Origin: Candidatus Saccharimonadota bacterium
Lineage (GTDB): Bacteria > Eremiobacterota > Xenobia > Xenobiales > Xenobiaceae
Assembly: GCA_004554425.1 (NCBI GenBank)
Contig: SFMI01000075.1
Coordinates: 1 to 8,977, forward strand
Length of the DNA stretch: 8,977 nucleotides
Direction: 5' to 3'
In this document: positions 6,096 through 8,977 of the stretch, one piece after another
Position numbering within the stretch: the stretch's first letter is position 1
Layout: the number at the start of each line of letters is the position of its first letter
Notes under the pieces: generated by a model
Databases searched by the model: none
What the model was told of the DNA's origin: nothing
Seen by the model: the letters and a program-made list of their open reading frames with translations, nothing else
Made by a program: the position numbers and the translations under genes

Positions 6096-6953
6096 CTAGG
6101 CGATCCATACTACTAAGAGTATGAGAGCGAGAGCTATTCTGTAAATAGCAAAAGGCTTAAGCGTGTATTGAGCTACAACTTTTTCCAAAAGCATTATGCC
6201 AATCAAACCAGCAATAAAAGAAGCTAAAAAGCCAACAGAAGCAGTCCATATAAAGGTTGGATCTGGCGAAATAGTCGTATTAAAACAACGTACTATTTTG
6301 ACAAAAAAGGCTCCTCCTACAACAGGCAAAGCGGTTACTAAAGAAATAAGACCAGCTTCAGAACGTTGAATATTCAAAAAGCGGGCAGCAGTCAGTATCG
6401 CACCAGAGCGGGAGACTCCAGGGAAAAGAGCCAGCGACTGCGCTATACCAATATATAGCATTTCCTTAATGCCTATAGAATCAAGCTCTCGAGAGCATCC
6501 ACCTTTAGAATCAGACTTATACAGCAAAAAGCCGAATCCAGCTAAAGCAAAAGCAGTGCACAGCAGTCCATGAAAAAAATGCTCGACCATATTTTCCAAA
6601 AGGAATCCCAAAGCGGCGACAGGCACAGTAGCGACAATAATCAGCCAAGCTAATTTTAAATAACTGTTGCCATAATCTGTCCAAGAGAGGATTTTCCCTT
6701 GTTTATAGCAAGCTTGTCCATATCTAGATAAGCTCACAAGCATTTTTTTGATTAAGTCCCATTTGTAAAAACAAACAGCCAGCAGAGTACCGCCATGCAA
6801 AATAACATCAAACGTTTTACCGAAATAAGGGAAATTGGCTAACTTCGGCAACAACATTAAATGTGCAGAGGAAGATATAGGTAAAAATTCGGTAAAACCT
6901 TGAATAATGCCTAAAACTATTGCTTCTAACAAAGGGGCGGAATCAGCAAACAC
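6096..6953 (-). CDS. uppP: Undecaprenyl-diphosphate phosphatase (BacA/UppP)
   Basis: This 285-aa integral membrane protein dephosphorylates undecaprenyl diphosphate released at the outer face of the cytoplasmic membrane. That recycles the lipid carrier for peptidoglycan and other surface polymers, and overproduction of the family gives bacitracin tolerance. Both signature motifs are present: the Glu-rich QGFTEFLPISSSAH (18-31, with E22 and H31) and PGVSRSG (178-184, with R182). Around them are several hydrophobic segments (about 48-63, 101-118, 130-145, 205-220, 237-256, 268-284) as expected. The usual Gly before the motif-1 His is Ala. The GTG start lies 23 bp after the stop of the upstream unknown gene, with AAAAGG about 14 bases before it, rather far. 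The tight spacing argues for a shared transcript with its upstream neighbour and perhaps thyA. Confidence 0.96.
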   Translation of the reverse strand: MFADSAPLLEAIVLGIIQGFTEFLPISSSAHLMLLPKLANFPYFGKTFDVILHGGTLLAVCFYKWDLIKKMLVSLSRYGQACYKQGKILSWTDYGNSYLKLAWLIIVATVPVAALGFLLENMVEHFFHGLLCTAFALAGFGFLLYKSDSKGGCSRELDSIGIKEMLYIGIAQSLALFPGVSRSGAILTAARFLNIQRSEAGLISLVTALPVVGGAFFVKIVRCFNTTISPDPTFIWTASVGFLASFIAGLIGIMLLEKVVAQYTLKPFAIYRIALALILLVVWIA

Positions 6954-6976
6954 AGCTCAATAAACCTTTTCTAATT

Positions 6977-7894
6977 TTAACTGTCTTCCAAGCGTTGGTA
7001 AGCAACTCTGGAGAACGATTCCGGAGTTAAATCGGGCATGTCCGCCAAAAAAGACAACATCTCTTTTCTGGCGGCAAGTTGATTTTCTCTGGTGTAATAA
7101 TGCTTGATGGGGGTGCTCATCTTCTTCAGCCAAGTTTTGCCTTCGGAGAAAAAGGCCCTGGCGTCGATAATTTTGCCGTCCAAGCCATATTCACTCATTC
7201 CATGCAAGCGTATTCTATCTGCTATAGGGAAAGCAGCAGGCTCAAGTAGATTCCACTCACACATAGTAAAGACCTGACGGTTGCTTTCATCTTGATAAAA
7301 TTCCAACTCGCAATAATTTCTTTTCATTTTTCCCTTGGAATAACGACTGCGCAATACCGGAGCGATAGTGCGATATTCCCAAACACATTCCAAGAATGAA
7401 CGACGATAAACAGGTGAAGGACCGTGGACACATTCCCAAATCTGGCGAGCTCTTTTATTTATGACACTCCACACTGCCATAAGTTCTTCTAAGCTAGGAT
7501 TTACAGAACTATAGACAGACTTCAAAGCGTAACCTTGTTCGTCAGCCTCTTCTTTAGCTAATGCACAAGGAACATAATCTAAGCGTAGCTTGAATTCACG
7601 AACAACTACCAAAGGAAGAAGCAAACATTCCAGAGCAAAAACATGCGGACAAGGAAGGCTCAACTCAAAACACAATCCAAGTTCATTCGGTTTTTCCGCT
7701 TTATAGCCGAAAAATTTGGCATAAGCTCTGGTGTCACTGTTATAATATTCGTACTGCGGATTTTGTAATTTTATATCTTTAATTTCCGGCAATAATAAAG
7801 TATTGTCCAAATTCACTAAAAAAGCCGATAACTCAGCCCAGCTGGGGCGTATTACAGATCCTTGAGGCAAGGAAAAGCGTAGTCTGAAGAACAT
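6977..7894 (-). CDS. Hypothetical protein, unknown family
   Basis: I do not recognise this protein. From the ATG at 7894 it has 305 aa, starting MFFRLRFSLPQG. It looks soluble and cytosolic: no signal peptide or clear transmembrane helix, although a hydrophobic LECLLLPLVVV stretch lies in the first half. It is rich in Trp, Tyr, Arg and Glu and has scattered Cys without a metal-binding spacing. It has an apparent helical tail with PDLTPESFSRVAYQRLEDS at the end. The frame is open back to a GTG at 8098, but that start would leave only 6 bp to the divergent gene at 8105, has no Shine-Dalgarno, and adds a Phe/Leu then Lys/Arg-rich segment of odd composition. The later start leaves a normal promoter region. 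It is first in the leftward cluster with uppP (23 bp) and thyA, which might point to an envelope or growth-linked role; this is inference. Confidence 0.75.
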   Translation of the reverse strand: MFFRLRFSLPQGSVIRPSWAELSAFLVNLDNTLLLPEIKDIKLQNPQYEYYNSDTRAYAKFFGYKAEKPNELGLCFELSLPCPHVFALECLLLPLVVVREFKLRLDYVPCALAKEEADEQGYALKSVYSSVNPSLEELMAVWSVINKRARQIWECVHGPSPVYRRSFLECVWEYRTIAPVLRSRYSKGKMKRNYCELEFYQDESNRQVFTMCEWNLLEPAAFPIADRIRLHGMSEYGLDGKIIDARAFFSEGKTWLKKMSTPIKHYYTRENQLAARKEMLSFLADMPDLTPESFSRVAYQRLEDS

Positions 7895-8104
7895 AGGACT
7901 AGCTTCTTCTATAGGAAGAGAACGAGTATCTCTGCTAATACGTAAACCTTTACTCCTACCACGTCCGCCTTTCGCAGTTTCTTTTCTTTTTAGGCGATCT
8001 TTTCTGTCTCCATAGGAGGTAGAAAAAGAAAAAAAAGCAAAGCAATCGAGCAATATTTTTCTAATCAACAATAAAAAAACGAAAGAGACGGATTTCACTT
8101 AGAC
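7895..8104. other. Divergent intergenic region with purine-rich tract
   Basis: If the leftward gene begins at 7894, these 210 bp separate two divergent genes and should carry both promoters. A long A/G-rich run sits near 8018-8040, containing AGGAGG at 8016-8021 on the plus strand that is not followed by a start codon at working distance. No -35/-10 pair close to consensus was found for either direction. Confidence 0.4.
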
Positions 8105-8914
8105 TTGAATAACCAAAAAGTTTCGCTGCGCGTGGCCGACCTTGATGGACAATCTACTAATAGTTCGTCCAACGAGTTTACTTTTAATCAAGACATAATT
8201 CTGAACGATCCAGCCCTTTATTGCCCTCTTTCTGAATTGCCTCCTCGAGGAAGCGCCGAAGAAGATCGCCTATTCCAACGCCTTTATGCCAAGCTTCCTT
8301 TTATTTGGGAGGCTCTAAAACATACTCCAAATATAAAAGAAACCGTAGTGGTTGTACCTTCACTTACTTTAGATGCGGAAGAATTACGCAAAATAGAAGG
8401 CATAGAGTACTATGAAGAGCGCTTGCTTTTTCTCTTAATTCAGTTGGCCAACCCCAATACGGAAGTTATTTTCGTAACTTCTCAGCCTATTCGCGATCGT
8501 ATCGTTGATTATTATTTGCAATTATTGCCCGGCGTTCCCTATTCACACGCCAGACGTCGCCTCCATCTTTACAACGTCAACGATGCCTCTCGCGATAAGT
8601 CATTGACTCAAAAAGTATTAGAGCGCCCAGCTATTTTGCAACGTATTCGCAATCACACTATGCATTCTCAAGTTGCTCACCTCTCGGTGTTTAACGTAAC
8701 TCCAGCCGAAAAAAGTTTATCAGTTGCTTTGGGATTGCCGTTAATGGGAGCCGATCCCAAGTTTTTACATTACGGAACTAAGTCTGGAGCTCGCAAACTT
8801 TTCAAAGAGTGTGACGTACTCTGTCCTTTCGGTTATGAAGATATACGAGATGAACAAGAAATAGCCGAAGCTATTGTTGATCTTTATTTTGCCAAGCCTG
8901 CCGCGCCAGCTTGA
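8105..8914 (+). CDS. Pre-ATP-grasp domain protein, PGM1-related peptide ligase family, lacking the ATP-grasp domain
   Basis: The 269-aa product resembles the N-terminal (pre-ATP-grasp) part of PGM1-related carboxylate-amine or peptide ligases. Marks seen are VVVVPSLTLDAEELRKI (81-97), YYEERLLFLL (102-111), VIFVTSQPI (121-129) and IVDYYLQLLPGVPYSHARRRL (133-153). Further ones are LLY/NVNDAS (about 156-162), LTQKVLERP (167-175), FNVTPAEKSLSVALGLPLMGADP (196-218), GTKSGARKLFKE (224-235) and PFGYEDIRDE (241-250). In relatives an ATP-grasp domain follows at once, with an inner KLNEG-type segment that holds ATP. Here the frame ends at TGA after AKPAAPA, and none of the other forward frames in the remaining 63 bp continues the family sequence. 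The start is TTG with only a weak purine-rich site (GAGACGGA); no in-frame ATG occurs near. It may be a truncated, split or regulatory paralogue. The family call comes from remembered motif similarity. Confidence 0.8.
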   Translation: MNNQKVSLRVADLDGQSTNSSSNEFTFNQDIILNDPALYCPLSELPPRGSAEEDRLFQRLYAKLPFIWEALKHTPNIKETVVVVPSLTLDAEELRKIEGIEYYEERLLFLLIQLANPNTEVIFVTSQPIRDRIVDYYLQLLPGVPYSHARRRLHLYNVNDASRDKSLTQKVLERPAILQRIRNHTMHSQVAHLSVFNVTPAEKSLSVALGLPLMGADPKFLHYGTKSGARKLFKECDVLCPFGYEDIRDEQEIAEAIVDLYFAKPAAPA

Positions 8915-8977
8915 GGTCACCTTTTCAAGCCTGCTTTCCACCGCTTCTATGCTTTCCGAGCAGAGCCTTTCAATAGT
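8915..8977. other. Window edge, unassigned
   Basis: Two frames remain open to the right edge: a plus frame reading EVTFSSLLSTASMLSEQ, and a minus frame reading TIERLCSESIEAVESRLEKV that continues into the C-terminus of the gene at 8105-8914. Neither can be assigned from 63 bases. Confidence 0.3.

Noticed and set aside
8770..8977. Minus-strand frame entering from the right edge (SIEAVESRLEKV)
   Set aside because: It would overlap the convergent pre-ATP-grasp gene by well over 100 bp. The helix-like look alone is not enough to call a gene.

Overview
This is a bacterial chromosomal segment of moderate to low GC (about 40-45 % by eye). Start codons are mixed: ATG, GTG and one TTG. Genetic code 11 gives clean reading frames. 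The gene content is mostly housekeeping and cell envelope: a lipoprotein lytic transglycosylase, undecaprenyl-diphosphate phosphatase, a MacB/LolD-class ABC ATPase, thymidylate synthase and a YraN-family protein. There is no phage, plasmid, insertion sequence or CRISPR signature. The organism makes peptidoglycan and, if the lipobox is functional, exports lipoproteins. Its phylum cannot be fixed from this window. ThyA is of the short E. coli-like type, while the leftmost leader contains a TTTTGAAAAC motif of the kind seen in rRNA leaders and spacers of Gram-positive bacteria.

Layout, left to right. (1) Positions 1-521 hold no convincing gene. A near-consensus sigma70-type promoter (TTGACA, 17 bp, TAATAT) at 81-109 fires leftward out of the window, preceded by A/T tracts like an rRNA-type promoter. 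Behind it lies a strongly structured non-coding stretch, including a 66-nt nearly continuous hairpin at 183-248, a 16-bp palindrome at 274-289 and a GC-rich multi-stem block at 325-386. (2) Three leftward genes lie close together and probably form an operon: a lytic transglycosylase lipoprotein (2438-4735), a secreted protein of unknown family (1288-2406) and a stand-alone ABC ATPase (522-1253) with no permease next to it. (3) yraN (4800-5216) is divergent from the transglycosylase, with its own extended -10 promoter and a strong ribosome binding site. (4) A second leftward cluster reads unknown 305-aa protein (6977-7894), uppP (6096-6953), thyA (5242-6036), and converges with yraN with only 25 bp between stops. 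(5) Divergent from it is a rightward gene (8105-8914) that looks like the pre-ATP-grasp half of PGM1-related peptide ligases. Its frame stops where the catalytic ATP-grasp domain would be expected to begin.

Functional reading. The transglycosylase cuts peptidoglycan. UppP recycles the undecaprenyl carrier for peptidoglycan and other surface polymers. The ABC ATPase probably powers an export or lipoprotein-release permease encoded elsewhere. ThyA supplies dTMP. The least explained items are the two unfamiliar proteins (1288-2406 and 6977-7894), the ATP-grasp-less ligase protein, and the structured non-coding region behind the outward promoter.
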